DNA of 64,000 nt from an uncultured Clostridia bacterium (GCA_934122085.1 CAKOVS010000007.1:39127-103126), one strand, 5' to 3'. Positions 45,001-54,221 are shown, counted from the first letter of the stretch. Made by a program: numbers and translations. The notes: generated by a model from the letters alone, not told the origin.

Positions 45001-46803
45001 TTTTTCAAGTAATTCTTGTCCATTAAATCTTACAAGAACTTTTTTATTTGGTACAACAAGTCCTGTTATATGTGTTACTTTAACATCAAAATCATATTTT
45101 TCATTATTATATACATAATTTTTATTTGCTATAATTTCATATGTATAATTTTGAAGCTCATAATTTTCAATTGTTACATATCTTCCTGCAATTTCTTTAT
45201 CTTTATAGTATAATGAAATCATTGCATATTCTACATCATAATGATTTTGTAATTCTATTTTATAATTATAATTTCCATCTTTTCCAATATTTATTTTTTC
45301 TTTGCTTTCACCATTAAATGATATATAAAACTCATCTTGTAAATCATTACCATATATTGCTTTTGGAACAAATCCCCATATATTTATTGTATCTGTACTC
45401 TTATATAATGTTCTATCTGTATAAATATAAGAATTTGAATAATATAATTCTTTATTGTAATTATATACACCTACAATTAGTTTGTTTTCTGTATTACCAA
45501 TTTTTAAGTATTTTATTGTTTCTGTTGTATCTGATGTAAATTTTACAATTCCTTCTGAATTTGTTGTTTTTTCTTCGCTTTCATATTTTACCTTAATATT
45601 TGAAGCAATTCCGTTTTCATCTGCTACCCATACAAGAATATCATTTTCTGTATTTGTAATATATGCATTCAAATTATTTATTTGAATTGGAGTATTAAAT
45701 AATTCTGAACCATTTTTATTTTTTATTATTGCAACATAATATCCATCTTGTAATGTTCTTGTTAATTTTATTCCATTTTCTATTAAATTAAAATCTACTT
45801 TTTGTAAATCTGTTGCTTTTGAATAATCTTTAGTTTGTAAATATTCTATAAAACTATCTGAATTATCAAATTTACCAATTTCAACATTTGTAATTTCAAT
45901 ATTTTCATTTGTTTGATAATATAATGATATATTTTCATTTGAATTATAAGTATTTATATTATCGATTGAATTTGATATATTTTCATATTTTTCTGTAATT
46001 CCTGTATCGTTATTTACACTAAATGAAAAAGTATAATTATCTTCTAATTCTTGATCATATATTTTTAATCCTTTTTTTACTGTTACAGTATATTGAGTTT
46101 GGTCTACTAATCCATTACTTGGTATAAATCTGTAAACTTTTCCTTTTTGTTCCCATGTTCCTTCAACTTCTGGTACTATTTGAACATATTTTTCGAAATT
46201 CTCTATATTTGAATAAGACATTTCAATTTCTATATTAGAACTTGTTAACACTCTATCTGCTCTATTTGTTGGATATGTATTTGTTACACTTAATTTGTTT
46301 GATGTTTGATATGCCCAACTATCTTTTGTTATTTTATCTTTTACATATTGTAATTTTAAAATTGTATTATCTGGTATATTTTGTTTAAATTTTAATTTAT
46401 ATTGTCCATCTTTCCCTGTTTTTTCTATAGAATATTCTAATGCTGGTTCTATATACAAACTTTTCTTTACACTCTCTATATTTGCATCTTTATCTGTATA
46501 TATTATAAATTCTGAATCATCTGCTAAAACTTGATCAGATATTTTCGTTGGTTCTATTTTTGTTATTGATATTGTTTGAACTTGAGTAGAATCAAATTTC
46601 ATAAAATTCATTCCTAATGCGAATATAATCACAAATACTGCTGCAATAGATGTAATAGCCATTATCTTTTTATACTTCTTATTCTTTTTACTTTTTTGTT
46701 CATTTATTATTTTTTTCATATTATTTTCAAATTCTTCTGAAGGTAAAATTTTATTTTCAAATTTTTGCTTTAATATTTTATCTATTTCATCATCTCTATC
46801 CAT
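42070..46803 (-). CDS. Giant membrane-anchored alpha-2-macroglobulin-like protein with anti-sigma-like N-terminus
   Basis: 1577 residues. Residues 1-46 are cytoplasmic and charged (SEEFENNMKKIINEQKSKKN), like a short anti-sigma tail; a membrane helix follows (about 47-67). The exterior has Ig-like beta domains (Big_5-type, SNIEIEMSYS), then macroglobulin (MG) domains. An A2M block with INISVVNEAVFAV-type sequence (VNISVVNEAVFAVQED) is followed by a glycine-rich loop (GFGGGDGDTRGNFGDTAYFD) and ITSKLDFFIQSTEPRNV. No CGEQ thioester was found. It overlaps an ECF sigma gene by 8 bases. Possibly a surface protease trap or envelope sensor whose tail controls the sigma factor (inference). Confidence 0.8.
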   Translation of the reverse strand: MDRDDEIDKILKQKFENKILPSEEFENNMKKIINEQKSKKNKKYKKIMAITSIAAVFVIIFALGMNFMKFDSTQVQTISITKIEPTKISDQVLADDSEFIIYTDKDANIESVKKSLYIEPALEYSIEKTGKDGQYKLKFKQNIPDNTILKLQYVKDKITKDSWAYQTSNKLSVTNTYPTNRADRVLTSSNIEIEMSYSNIENFEKYVQIVPEVEGTWEQKGKVYRFIPSNGLVDQTQYTVTVKKGLKIYDQELEDNYTFSFSVNNDTGITEKYENISNSIDNINTYNSNENISLYYQTNENIEITNVEIGKFDNSDSFIEYLQTKDYSKATDLQKVDFNLIENGIKLTRTLQDGYYVAIIKNKNGSELFNTPIQINNLNAYITNTENDILVWVADENGIASNIKVKYESEEKTTNSEGIVKFTSDTTETIKYLKIGNTENKLIVGVYNYNKELYYSNSYIYTDRTLYKSTDTINIWGFVPKAIYGNDLQDEFYISFNGESKEKINIGKDGNYNYKIELQNHYDVEYAMISLYYKDKEIAGRYVTIENYELQNYTYEIIANKNYVYNNEKYDFDVKVTHITGLVVPNKKVLVRFNGQELLEKTDENGIAHFSVDIEKDDEKTYITTYMYMEVYNGDLEEYNDTATTKDVELIYRDIYTTVNNTGSNYELSAYKLQKDKEMEVSYDLKELYDGEYNTTVEVDLRESRSEKKVVKYELDKYTKTNKPVYDYIITENTQKITEITMKNGKMSYDVSSLKMKDNTEIYSYTYTLIFRLQDRSGKEIEIKKIIYRDEKDVELGYSYSFFSNLGKLAYKQKISQYYDVFRYFLKTDVTNFNIGDSAKFILSESIVNKGNQEIDNNGKLLLISAQENILTTKITDKSEIEYKFEEKDFPGCKITSAYYYNGKFYRMPIYYYDFNEETRKVDIDIKSDKTEYKPGDEVNLTIKTTNNNKPIKTFVNISVVNEAVFAVQEDSTEIVSSIYQDPEYPIYTYSSYFDYINKDADGFGGGDGDTRGNFGDTAYFDTVYTDSNGIANVKFKLPDNVTTYRVTVHSANEDVYVGVNKIDITSKLDFFIQSTEPRNVKTTDDLVLNATSIASEQYDVKYQFTIEELNKTLETEGTTNSITTVNFGKLDYGTYHVVIRGNGNNQEDAITYPINIIESAQEVKKYTKININETPEVKPTKNPVVLEIYNRNMEKYIDYIDFIENTLKDRLDTQISYNEVQKIRTKYYGSSNNQVNINMTKYKDTQNYTDYLKNLENANTDIVLTALIQYYAKDYISGLNIDPFINDDNNLFEQYLLASANQKTVLTDLLQLKEEKDIENYNKLLVTLSLEFLGDYQNAKDLYNQIELNSEEKEEYKSIIAIIETFINKDNSSKIIDELIANSPEDEYLRFAILSFFQNNETDISNEEEIKIISSNINETIKLNGMTVKTYIINNKDLDTIKFETNSNDIIVRYYYQTLLENIESENVSEDMSIKITGNLKKNSTIYLQINCNDTEAKELRIALPNSLRLANTENLKGYWIMNNAIDYISVYKQKGYSSIKIPLIVTLDGNYKFENIVNNQNGIYHISNSLDLDIK

Positions 46804-47326
46804 TCAAATCCTCCTTTCTTGTATTTTCATCTAAGAAAATACTTTCTAATTTTTTTCTTGCTCTTGATAATCTTGATTTTACTGTTCCTTCTGGTAATTT
46901 TTGAATTTCTGAAATCTCTTTTATGTTAAAATCTTCAAAATAGTATAATATAACCATTGTTTTTAAATCTTCATCTAGTTTTTTTATGGCTTGTCTTACT
47001 CCAAAATCATCATATTTATCATTATAAACTAAATCTGTTTGATTATAATTTTCTAAATATATAATTTTTTTGTTTTGTCTATGAATTTTATTACATTCAT
47101 TAATTAAAATTCTAATAAGCCATGTCTTAAAAAATTCTGCATTTTTCAATGTATGTATTTTTTCAAAAACAATTACTGTTGTATTTGAAATTGCATCAGA
47201 TATTTCTTCTTCTGTTTTTAAAATACTGAATGCTACTCTATACATAGATTTCATATTTTCCATTAAAAGATTACCAATTTCATCTACATTGCCATTCCTG
47301 GCTTTTTCTACTTTCTCAGTATCCAT
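46796..47326 (-). CDS. ECF (extracytoplasmic function) sigma factor
   Basis: A 176-residue sigma-70 family protein with only regions 2 (YRVAFSILKTEEEISDAISNTTVIVFEKI) and 4 (FNIKEISEIQKLPEGTVKSRLSRARKKL), the ECF layout. It directs RNA polymerase to a small regulon in response to envelope signals. Its stop codon overlaps the start of the giant A2M-like gene by 8 bases, so that protein's cytoplasmic tail is the probable anti-sigma partner. The target promoter was not identified. Confidence 0.93.
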   Translation of the reverse strand: MDTEKVEKARNGNVDEIGNLLMENMKSMYRVAFSILKTEEEISDAISNTTVIVFEKIHTLKNAEFFKTWLIRILINECNKIHRQNKKIIYLENYNQTDLVYNDKYDDFGVRQAIKKLDEDLKTMVILYYFEDFNIKEISEIQKLPEGTVKSRLSRARKKLESIFLDENTRKEDLNG

Positions 47327-47430
47327 ATTTTCCCCTTTCTATATCTTTATACTCTTTAGATGTTTTTTTATATTATTTGGTTCACATATTTCAAACTTTT
47401 TATTAAATTTAAGTTTTATTTATAGAAAAA

Positions 47431-47474
47431 AATAAGAATTTCTATATAATTTTCATCACATAGAAATTCTTATT
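47431..47474 (-). terminator. Terminator after the 47482 gene
   Basis: AATAAGAATTTCTAT pairs with ATAGAAATTCTTATT (15 bp), with a T run next to it on the minus strand. Confidence 0.85.
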
Positions 47475-47481
47475 AATATCT

Positions 47482-47736
47482 TTATGAGTTAAATTCATCC
47501 AGTATTCCAACTTTATATTCAATGTCTTCCATGTGTGGGAATATTTCTTTTACTCTTTTTAATGTAAGCATTGTCATTTTAGGTTGTGGATTTTTAGGGT
47601 CATCTGACAACAATTTTTGTGTATAGCAATTTTTTGCAGTTCTAAATAATACATATCGATTTCGTACATATGTATAATAAATTTGATATCCATTTTTTAA
47701 ATCTAACCACATATCTTCAAATGTATAATTTTCCAC
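47482..47736 (-). CDS. Small conserved-looking protein, unknown
   Basis: 84 residues, soluble, rich in aromatic residues (YQIYYTYVRNRYVLFR). It follows ligA by 15 bases with a good ribosome binding site and ends before a strong terminator, so it is the last gene of the ligA operon. No family recognised; cysteine at about residue 37. Real gene judged from operon position and site. Confidence 0.65.
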   Translation of the reverse strand: MENYTFEDMWLDLKNGYQIYYTYVRNRYVLFRTAKNCYTQKLLSDDPKNPQPKMTMLTLKRVKEIFPHMEDIEYKVGILDEFNS

Positions 47737-47751
47737 TAATTTTCCTCCTTG

Positions 47752-49752
47752 TTATTTACACATTTCTTCAAATTCATTTTCACTAATGATTTGTACTCCT
47801 AAACTTTGTGCTTTTGTAAGTTTACTTCCTGCATCTTCTCCTGCCAATAAATAAGTTGTTTTTTTAGATACAGAACTTGATGTTTTTCCTCCAAATTTTT
47901 CTATAATATTTGATGCTTCTTCTCTTGAATATTTTTCAAGTGAACCTGTTAATACAAAAGTTTTTCCTGCAAATCTGTCATCTTCATTTTCTTCTTTTTG
48001 TCTTTCCATATTTACACCTGCATCTTTTAGTCTTTTTAACAAGTCTTTTGTTTGTTCTTGAGAGAAAAATTCATTTATACTATTTGCTACAATTGGTCCA
48101 ACTTCATCTACTTGACTTAAATCTTCAATTGATGCATTTGCCAAATTATCCATATTTTCATATGTTTTTGCTAATACTTTAGCAGCTTTTACTCCTACAT
48201 GTCTTATCCCTAATGCTGTTATTAATCTATATAAATCATTTTGCTTGCTTATATTTATACTATCTATTAAATTTTGAGCAAATTTTTTACCATTTTTCTT
48301 TAATGATGCTAAATCTTCAAATTCTAAATCATATATATCTGCAATATTTGAAATCATTTTCTTTTCAAGTAATATTCCTATAATATTTTCACCTAGCCCA
48401 TCTATATTCATTGCTTCTCTTGATACAAAATGTACTAAATTTCTATATAATTTTGCTGGACATTCTATTCCTGTACATCTTACTGCAGACTCTCCTTCTT
48501 CTCTTACTGTTTCTGCACCACATACTGGGCAATGTGTTGGCATGACAAATTCTTTTTCTGTTCCATCTCTTTTTTCTACAACTGCTCGTACTATTTCTGG
48601 TATTACATCACCTGCTTTTTGTATTATAACTCTATCACCTATTTTTAATCCTTTTTCTTTAACAAAATCTTCATTGTGTAATGTTGTTTTTGATATAAGT
48701 GATCCAGCAACTCTTACTGGTTCTAATATTGCAAGTGGTGTTATTACACCTGTTCTTCCTACTTGAAATTCTATATCTTTTAAAATTGTTTCTTTTTGTT
48801 CTGGTGGATATTTATATGCAATTGCCCATTTTGGAACTTTAGATGTTGTTCCTAAAATTGTTCTTAATTTTAAATTATCTACTTTAACAACTGCCCCATC
48901 TATTCCAAATGTTAAATTTTCTCTATCTTCTCCTATTTTATTTATTGCTTTTTTTACTTCTTCTATATTTGAACATGGTATACGAACAGGATTTACATTA
49001 AATCCTAATTTTTCTAAATATTCTAATTCTTCAAAGTGTGAATTAAATTCTTTTCCTTCTATTTTTTGAACATTGAATATATAAATATTTAATGGTCTTT
49101 TTTTGGTTATATTACTATCTAATTGTCTTAATGAACCTGCTGCTGCATTTCTTGCGTTTGCAAATAATTCTTCTTCATTTTCTTCTCTTTCTTGATTCAT
49201 TTTTTCGAATTCTTTTTTAGATATAAATACTTCTCCCCTAACAGTTATATTTATTTTTTCTGGTAATTCTTGAGGTATTGTTTTTATTGTTTTTAAGTTT
49301 TCAGTTACATCTTCTCCAACTAGTCCATTTCCTCTAGTTGCTCCTCTTACAAGTTTTCCATCTTTATATTCTAATGCTGATGACAAACCATCTATTTTTG
49401 TTTCAACAACATATTTTACTTCATCTATTCCGTTTTCACTAGCTACTTTTTTTACTCTTTCATCAAATGCTTCAATTTCTTCAAAATTAAATACATCTTG
49501 TAAGCTTTGAAGTGGTACTTCATGTTCTACTTTAGCAAATCCTTCTTTTACATGTCCACCTACTTTTTGTGTTAATGAATCTTTGGTTATAAATTCTGGA
49601 TTTTGACTTTCTAATGTTCTTAATTCTAACATCATCATATCATATTCAAAATCAGTTATTTCTGGGTTATCATCATCATAATATTTTTTTGCATAATATT
49701 CTGTTTTTTTTCTAAGTTCTTCTATTCTTTCTTTTGCTTGTTTTTTATCCAT
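47752..49752 (-). CDS. ligA: NAD-dependent DNA ligase
   Basis: A 666-residue ligase that seals nicks using NAD. It has the Ia domain at the start, the adenylation lysine in ETKIDGLSSALEY (about Lys119), the OB fold, the four-cysteine zinc finger (CPVCGAE...CTGIECPAK), the helix-hairpin-helix repeats and a C-terminal BRCT domain (FAGKTFVLTGSLEKYS). Length and domains are normal. Confidence 0.98.
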   Translation of the reverse strand: MDKKQAKERIEELRKKTEYYAKKYYDDDNPEITDFEYDMMMLELRTLESQNPEFITKDSLTQKVGGHVKEGFAKVEHEVPLQSLQDVFNFEEIEAFDERVKKVASENGIDEVKYVVETKIDGLSSALEYKDGKLVRGATRGNGLVGEDVTENLKTIKTIPQELPEKINITVRGEVFISKKEFEKMNQEREENEEELFANARNAAAGSLRQLDSNITKKRPLNIYIFNVQKIEGKEFNSHFEELEYLEKLGFNVNPVRIPCSNIEEVKKAINKIGEDRENLTFGIDGAVVKVDNLKLRTILGTTSKVPKWAIAYKYPPEQKETILKDIEFQVGRTGVITPLAILEPVRVAGSLISKTTLHNEDFVKEKGLKIGDRVIIQKAGDVIPEIVRAVVEKRDGTEKEFVMPTHCPVCGAETVREEGESAVRCTGIECPAKLYRNLVHFVSREAMNIDGLGENIIGILLEKKMISNIADIYDLEFEDLASLKKNGKKFAQNLIDSINISKQNDLYRLITALGIRHVGVKAAKVLAKTYENMDNLANASIEDLSQVDEVGPIVANSINEFFSQEQTKDLLKRLKDAGVNMERQKEENEDDRFAGKTFVLTGSLEKYSREEASNIIEKFGGKTSSSVSKKTTYLLAGEDAGSKLTKAQSLGVQIISENEFEEMCK

Positions 49753-49836
49753 GTCTTAAATTTTCCTCCTAATGTAAAATTTTCATTTTGATTATATCAT
49801 TGTTAATAAAAAATTTCTATATTAGCACAAAAAAAT

Positions 49837-49858
49837 AAGATAGAATTTTTTCTATCTT
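49837..49858 (-). terminator. Terminator after the sortase gene
   Basis: AAGATAGAA (49837-49845) pairs with TTCTATCTT (49850-49858), followed by a T run on the minus strand. Confidence 0.8.
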
Positions 49859-49872
49859 ACTTTATTTATTAT

Positions 49873-50595
49873 TTATGCATCTGCTTTTGCTAAAATAATT
49901 AAACGTGCTTTGCTATCATCTGTACAAGTTGTTAGTGAAATTTCTACAGCTCCTTGTGTATCTCTTGTCATATATTCTGTATCTGTGTCATCTGTTTCAA
50001 ATTTATTATAAATTGTATATGTCATTCTCTTTCCTTCTAAATCTGTTATATAAATTTTATCTCCAATATTTAATTTTTTGTTATTTGAGAAAAATCTACT
50101 ATTTCTATAATTATGTCCTGCTATTACTGTATTTCCAGGTTTATTTATTCCACTTCCTTGTGTATTTTCTTCTCCTGTTGTTGAATATACCACACATACA
50201 GATGTTTCTAATGATGATTTAGAATATTCTGAATATGATATTATCGGTGTTTTTAATCCTGTTCCTGGTATTTCGATTTTTCCTGCTGTTAAAAATCCAT
50301 TATATTTTACACCTTCACCAGAATTTGATGTAGATTCTGTTTGAGTTGTATTTGTTTGATCCGGAATTGTTACATCTATATCAATATCTGTATTTGTATC
50401 TGATGTTATATTATTATCATCTTTTTTATCATTTTGATTTATATTTTCATTCCAAGAATCTGCAAAATCTTCTGCTTCTTTTTTACTATTTTCACTTGAT
50501 ATAAATTTATATCCTAAAAAGCCTATTATTCCAATAATCGCTATTATAATTATTATTAATAAAACGGTTAAAAATGTACTATATTTACTATTCAT
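49873..50595 (-). CDS. Sortase (membrane transpeptidase)
   Basis: About 240 residues from ATG 50595 (an AAAGGA site precedes it). One N-terminal helix (VLLIIIIIAIIGIIGFLGY), a low-complexity D/N/T-rich linker (about 45-90), then the sortase domain. The catalytic His is in VIAGHNYRN, the Cys in LTTCTDD and the Arg in SKARLIIL. It covalently attaches LPXTG-like proteins to the cell wall. The class cannot be fixed; the size and motifs suggest class D or B-like. No LPXTG substrate is encoded next to it. Confidence 0.9.
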   Translation of the reverse strand: MNSKYSTFLTVLLIIIIIAIIGIIGFLGYKFISSENSKKEAEDFADSWNENINQNDKKDDNNITSDTNTDIDIDVTIPDQTNTTQTESTSNSGEGVKYNGFLTAGKIEIPGTGLKTPIISYSEYSKSSLETSVCVVYSTTGEENTQGSGINKPGNTVIAGHNYRNSRFFSNNKKLNIGDKIYITDLEGKRMTYTIYNKFETDDTDTEYMTRDTQGAVEISLTTCTDDSKARLIILAKADA

Positions 50596-50704
50596 ATCTA
50601 CCATTCCTTTCAAATATATTATTTAATATAAAATCATTTACGTTTTGACCTATAAATTTATTATAACATATTTTCTAAAAAAAAGATAGATATTTTTAGC
50701 AATT

Positions 50705-51052
50705 TTATACTATTTTTTCTCCCAACTTTTTTCCTGCTAATAAATGAAAATGTAAATGTCCTACTTCTTGTCCTCCATCTTTACCACAATTTACAATTAC
50801 TCTGTAGCCATTTTCTTTAAAGCCTTGTTTTTCGGCAATTTCATTAATAACTTTATATATTTTTGAAATTACTTTTTCATCACCATCTTCCATTGTTGCA
50901 AGTGATGTTATATGTTTTTTGGGTATTACTAATACATGTATTGGTGCTGCTGGATTAATGTCTTTAAATGCAAGCACATCTTCATCTTCATATACCTTAC
51001 TTGATGGTATGTCTCCTTTTATTATTTTACAAAATAAACAATCATTTTCCAT
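50705..51052 (-). CDS. HIT-family protein (histidine triad nucleotide hydrolase)
   Basis: About 115 residues from ATG 51052, supported by AAGGAG. The histidine triad GHLHFHLLAGKKL near the C-terminus and N-terminal CLFCKIIKGDIPSSKVYEDE (two cysteines) are typical of HinT/YcfF-type proteins that hydrolyse nucleotide phosphoramidates. It lies between the sortase and a pseudouridine synthase gene in the same direction. Confidence 0.95.
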   Translation of the reverse strand: MENDCLFCKIIKGDIPSSKVYEDEDVLAFKDINPAAPIHVLVIPKKHITSLATMEDGDEKVISKIYKVINEIAEKQGFKENGYRVIVNCGKDGGQEVGHLHFHLLAGKKLGEKIV

Positions 51053-51097
51053 TTTCTTATTCTCCTTATCACATTTTTTTATTAAACACATGTCTTT

Positions 51098-51784
51098 TTA
51101 TATATTAACATCTCTTAAAATACACCAAGTTCCATTACTTTCCGGCAAACATTTAAATGTCATTTCTTCCTTTGTTACTGGATGATCTATTGTAAGTTTA
51201 TAAGCCCATAATGCTATTTGTTTTCCTTGCCCTCTTGTTCCATATTTTTGATCTCCAAATATACTATGCCCTGCATGTGATAACTGTACTCTTATTTGGT
51301 GATGTCTGCCTGTATGTAAATTTACTCTTACTAATGATAAATTTTTCAATTCATTATATGCTAAAACTTCATAGTCTAGTTTTGCTAATTTAGCATTTTT
51401 CTTATCTTTATTTACAACTTTACTTATATTATTTCTTTCATCTTTATATAAATAATCTTCTAAAATACCTTTGCTTTGTTCAAACTTTCCATCTACAACA
51501 GCTAAATATTTCTTTTTAAATATTTTTTCTCTTACTTGATCACTTAATCTTGATGCTGCTTTTGATGTTTTCGCAAATACCATAACTCCACCAACAGGTC
51601 TATCTAGCCTATGAACTAATCCTAAGTAAACATTTCCTGTTTTATTATATTTTTCTTTTATATATTCTTTTATAATTGTAAGCATATCTATATCTTCAGT
51701 TTTGTCTGCTTGTGATGGAATATTTGGTTGTTTTTCTACAACTATTATGTGATTATCTTCATATATTACATTTAATTTATTCAT
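51098..51784 (-). CDS. RluA-family pseudouridine synthase (second)
   Basis: About 228 residues from ATG 51784 (ATG 51796 is possible; a longer frame overlaps the methyltransferase gene). The catalytic motif GLVHRLDRPVGGVMVFAK carries the aspartate; LHTGRHHQIRVQLSHAGHSIFGD follows. It lacks an S4 domain, so it is a minimal form, unlike the one at 17375. The target RNA is unknown. Confidence 0.9.
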   Translation of the reverse strand: MNKLNVIYEDNHIIVVEKQPNIPSQADKTEDIDMLTIIKEYIKEKYNKTGNVYLGLVHRLDRPVGGVMVFAKTSKAASRLSDQVREKIFKKKYLAVVDGKFEQSKGILEDYLYKDERNNISKVVNKDKKNAKLAKLDYEVLAYNELKNLSLVRVNLHTGRHHQIRVQLSHAGHSIFGDQKYGTRGQGKQIALWAYKLTIDHPVTKEEMTFKCLPESNGTWCILRDVNI

Positions 51785-51831
51785 ATTCACTTTCATCTCT
51801 TTTCTAAAGCTATTTTCTAATTGAAAAAGCA

Positions 51832-52695
51832 TTAAATTTCCCAGCGTCCATATATTCCACAAGGTAACACCAATTTTGAATTTTCCATTGGCAATCCAAT
51901 TTCTCCTGAAGAAACTTTTCCATTATGTTCTTTATTAACAGTTAAATTTAATATATTTTCTAGGACTTTACTTGAAATTCCTGTAGTATATGAATTTATC
52001 AAGAAAAATAATGGATTATCTGATAATACATTTGTACATAATTCTACTAAATCATAAATATTATTTTCAAATTGCCAAACTTCTCCATTTGCCCCTCTTC
52101 CATATGATGGTGGATCCATTATTATTGCATCATATTTATTGCCTCTACGTATTTCACGATTAACAAATTTTACAACATCATCTATTATATATCTTACTGG
52201 TCTTTCTGCTAAACCTGATGATGCTATATTTTCTTTTGCCCATGTTACCATTCCTTTTGAACTATCAACATGACAAACTGATGCACCAGCAGATGCACAT
52301 GCTACTGTTGCTCCTCCAGTATATGCAAATAAGTTTAATACTTTTATTTCTCTTTTCGCATTTTTGATTTTATCTATCATCCAATCCCAATTTACCGCTT
52401 GTTCTGGGAATAATCCTGTATGTTTAAATCCCATTGGCTTTATATTAAATGTTAAATCTTTGTATTTTATTTGCCATTGTTGTGGCATTTTTTTATTGTA
52501 TTCCCAAGTTCCTCCGCCTGTTTTACTTCTATGATATGTTGCATTTATATTTTTCCATTTTTCTGGGTATGATTTATCTTTCCATATTATTTGTGGGTCT
52601 GGTCTTGATAATATTACATCTCCCCATTTTTCTAATTTTTGTCCATCTGCCATGTCTAATATTTTATAATCATTCCAATTATTTGCTATATTCAT
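51832..52695 (-). CDS. RlmI/RlmK-type SAM-dependent methyltransferase
   Basis: About 287 residues from ATG 52695 (AAAAGGAGA upstream). A class I Rossmann methyltransferase: SAM-binding KVLNLFAYTGGATVACASAGA, then VDSSKGM, and catalytic DPPSYGRGANGEVW. The motif set fits rRNA cytosine-5 (RlmI-like) methyltransferases, but the PUA domain of E. coli RlmI is absent, so the target is uncertain. Confidence 0.9.
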   Translation of the reverse strand: MNIANNWNDYKILDMADGQKLEKWGDVILSRPDPQIIWKDKSYPEKWKNINATYHRSKTGGGTWEYNKKMPQQWQIKYKDLTFNIKPMGFKHTGLFPEQAVNWDWMIDKIKNAKREIKVLNLFAYTGGATVACASAGASVCHVDSSKGMVTWAKENIASSGLAERPVRYIIDDVVKFVNREIRRGNKYDAIIMDPPSYGRGANGEVWQFENNIYDLVELCTNVLSDNPLFFLINSYTTGISSKVLENILNLTVNKEHNGKVSSGEIGLPMENSKLVLPCGIYGRWEI

Positions 52696-52769
52696 ATCTT
52701 TTCTCCTTTTCACACGAATTATTATACAACATTTCTATATTTTTTTCAACAAAAACAAAAAACACACAA

Positions 52770-53618
52770 CTAATTGTTGGAAATATACCTTTTAGCCTGA
52801 TTATATCCTTGTTTATACAATTCATAAATATTTTCAGAATCTAACAAAGATGTTTTTTCTAAATTAATTGTTATCAATTTATCAATTCCATCTTTTTCAT
52901 ATGTCGATAATTCTCTTCCTTGTAATTCCATTGCTCTAGTTGCAACTTCTATAATATTTTTACAACATTCTTTTTTATGAATTGTTTCAAAACATATTCC
53001 TATAACTTCATTTGCTCCAATATCTCTCAAACACTTCCAAGGCAAATTTTCACGTGTTCCTCCATCTATTAATTGTATGTTTTCAAACTTACAGGGAGAA
53101 AATACTACTGGAAAACTGCAACTTGCTCTTACAGCTGTACTTATAGGTATATCTGTTATATATTGAGTATCATCCAATAATTGTGTTCTATTTTCATTAG
53201 ATGATGCAATATATACAGTTCCTGTTTGTAAATCTACCATAGAAATAAATAATGGCATTTTTATTTGATTTATATTTTCTACATGACTTTTTCTACATAT
53301 TTCGCTCATTATTTTTTCAATACTTTTTCCACTATTTAAACCATCAATTACTAATTCACCTTTAAATAATAATCCCAAAATTAATTTGAATATTTGCTTC
53401 CATTCTGCATATTTTATTTTTTTATAATATTTTTGAAACATTTTCCACATTTCATCACTATTATATCCAAGTGCATATAATGTTGCTATAATACTTCCAG
53501 ATGATGCACCAGATACACAATCAAATTTTACATTTTTTTCTTCTAATGCCTTAAGTGCACCTATGTGTGCTGCAGCTTTTATTCCTCCTCCACAAAAACA
53601 TAACCCTCTCATTTTCAA
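52770..53618 (-). CDS. Patatin-like phospholipase
   Basis: A 282-residue patatin-fold lipase. The oxyanion loop GGGIKAAAH is at about 10-18, the nucleophile motif GASSG has Ser near 39, and the catalytic DGG is in IQLIDGGTREN. These enzymes release fatty acids from phospholipids. The start is TTG at 53618, which has AGGAGG 7-8 bases upstream. No signal peptide is seen, so it is probably cytoplasmic or peripheral. Confidence 0.93.
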   Translation of the reverse strand: MKMRGLCFCGGGIKAAAHIGALKALEEKNVKFDCVSGASSGSIIATLYALGYNSDEMWKMFQKYYKKIKYAEWKQIFKLILGLLFKGELVIDGLNSGKSIEKIMSEICRKSHVENINQIKMPLFISMVDLQTGTVYIASSNENRTQLLDDTQYITDIPISTAVRASCSFPVVFSPCKFENIQLIDGGTRENLPWKCLRDIGANEVIGICFETIHKKECCKNIIEVATRAMELQGRELSTYEKDGIDKLITINLEKTSLLDSENIYELYKQGYNQAKRYISNN

Positions 53619-53661
53619 CTTTATCCTCCTAAAATATTTTATGCTTTAATAAAAATAAAGT

Positions 53662-53703
53662 GAGCAATATTTTTCGATAAATTATTATCAAAAAATACTG
53701 CTC
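53662..53703. terminator. Terminator after the MazG-like gene
   Basis: GAGCAATATTTTT... pairs with ...AAAAATACTGCTC with two mismatches, followed by a T-rich stretch on the minus strand. Confidence 0.75.
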
Positions 53704-53709
53704 TTATAT

Positions 53710-54009
53710 TTATGTTTTGTGTACACGGTGGCCTAATTCATTGGTAACACATTTTCTGTTTTCATTGATTCTTTCTTTTCTTTCAATTTCTTTTTGAAGA
53801 TCAATCCCTTTCATCTCAGCAATTCCCAACAGGAAAATTGCTACGTCAGCAAGTTCTTCTGCAAATGTGTCTTTTCCTCTGAACCAAGCATCATATGCTT
53901 CTCCGACTTCTGCAACAAGATGACAAAATTCTTCATTCATATCTGTTGTGTTAAAACCATGCCGTTTTTTGTTTTCAAAAATTTCTTTTTGCAGTTCTTG
54001 TAAAGTCAT
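53710..54009 (-). CDS. MazG-like nucleotide pyrophosphohydrolase
   Basis: About 99 residues from ATG 54009; GGGGGT precedes it. All-alpha NTP-PPase fold with the metal-binding pairs in HLVAEVGEAYDAW and EELADVAIFLLG. These enzymes hydrolyse NTPs to NMP and pyrophosphate and are often house-cleaning proteins or are carried by phages. Codon use has more GC than the flanking genes and a terminator follows directly, so it may be an acquired single gene. Confidence 0.85.
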   Translation of the reverse strand: MTLQELQKEIFENKKRHGFNTTDMNEEFCHLVAEVGEAYDAWFRGKDTFAEELADVAIFLLGIAEMKGIDLQKEIERKERINENRKCVTNELGHRVHKT

Positions 54010-54095
54010 ATAAGTTACCCCCTTCAAAGACTTAGTGGTACTTCCAACTTACATATTTAATTTATCACTTTTCTATTTCAATGTCAATCTAATTT

Positions 54096-54221
54096 CTATA
54101 TTGTTGCTAATTTTACTCCAATTTTTACTAATTCATAAATCATAACAAAATTAGCAATTGATAATGTAATAAATGTAGCCATAAAAAAAGAAAGCATCTT
54201 ATGTTTTTTCAAAAATTTCAT
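54096..54221 (-). CDS. Very small membrane peptide
   Basis: 41 residues from ATG 54221, with a strong GGGAGG site upstream. A basic start (MKFLKKHKM) leads into one helix (LSFFMATFITLSIANFVMIY). It lies between uvrC and the MazG-like gene in the same direction, about 100 bases after the uvrC stop codon. No family recognised. The strong ribosome binding site makes it likely to be translated. Confidence 0.5.
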   Translation of the reverse strand: MKFLKKHKMLSFFMATFITLSIANFVMIYELVKIGVKLATI

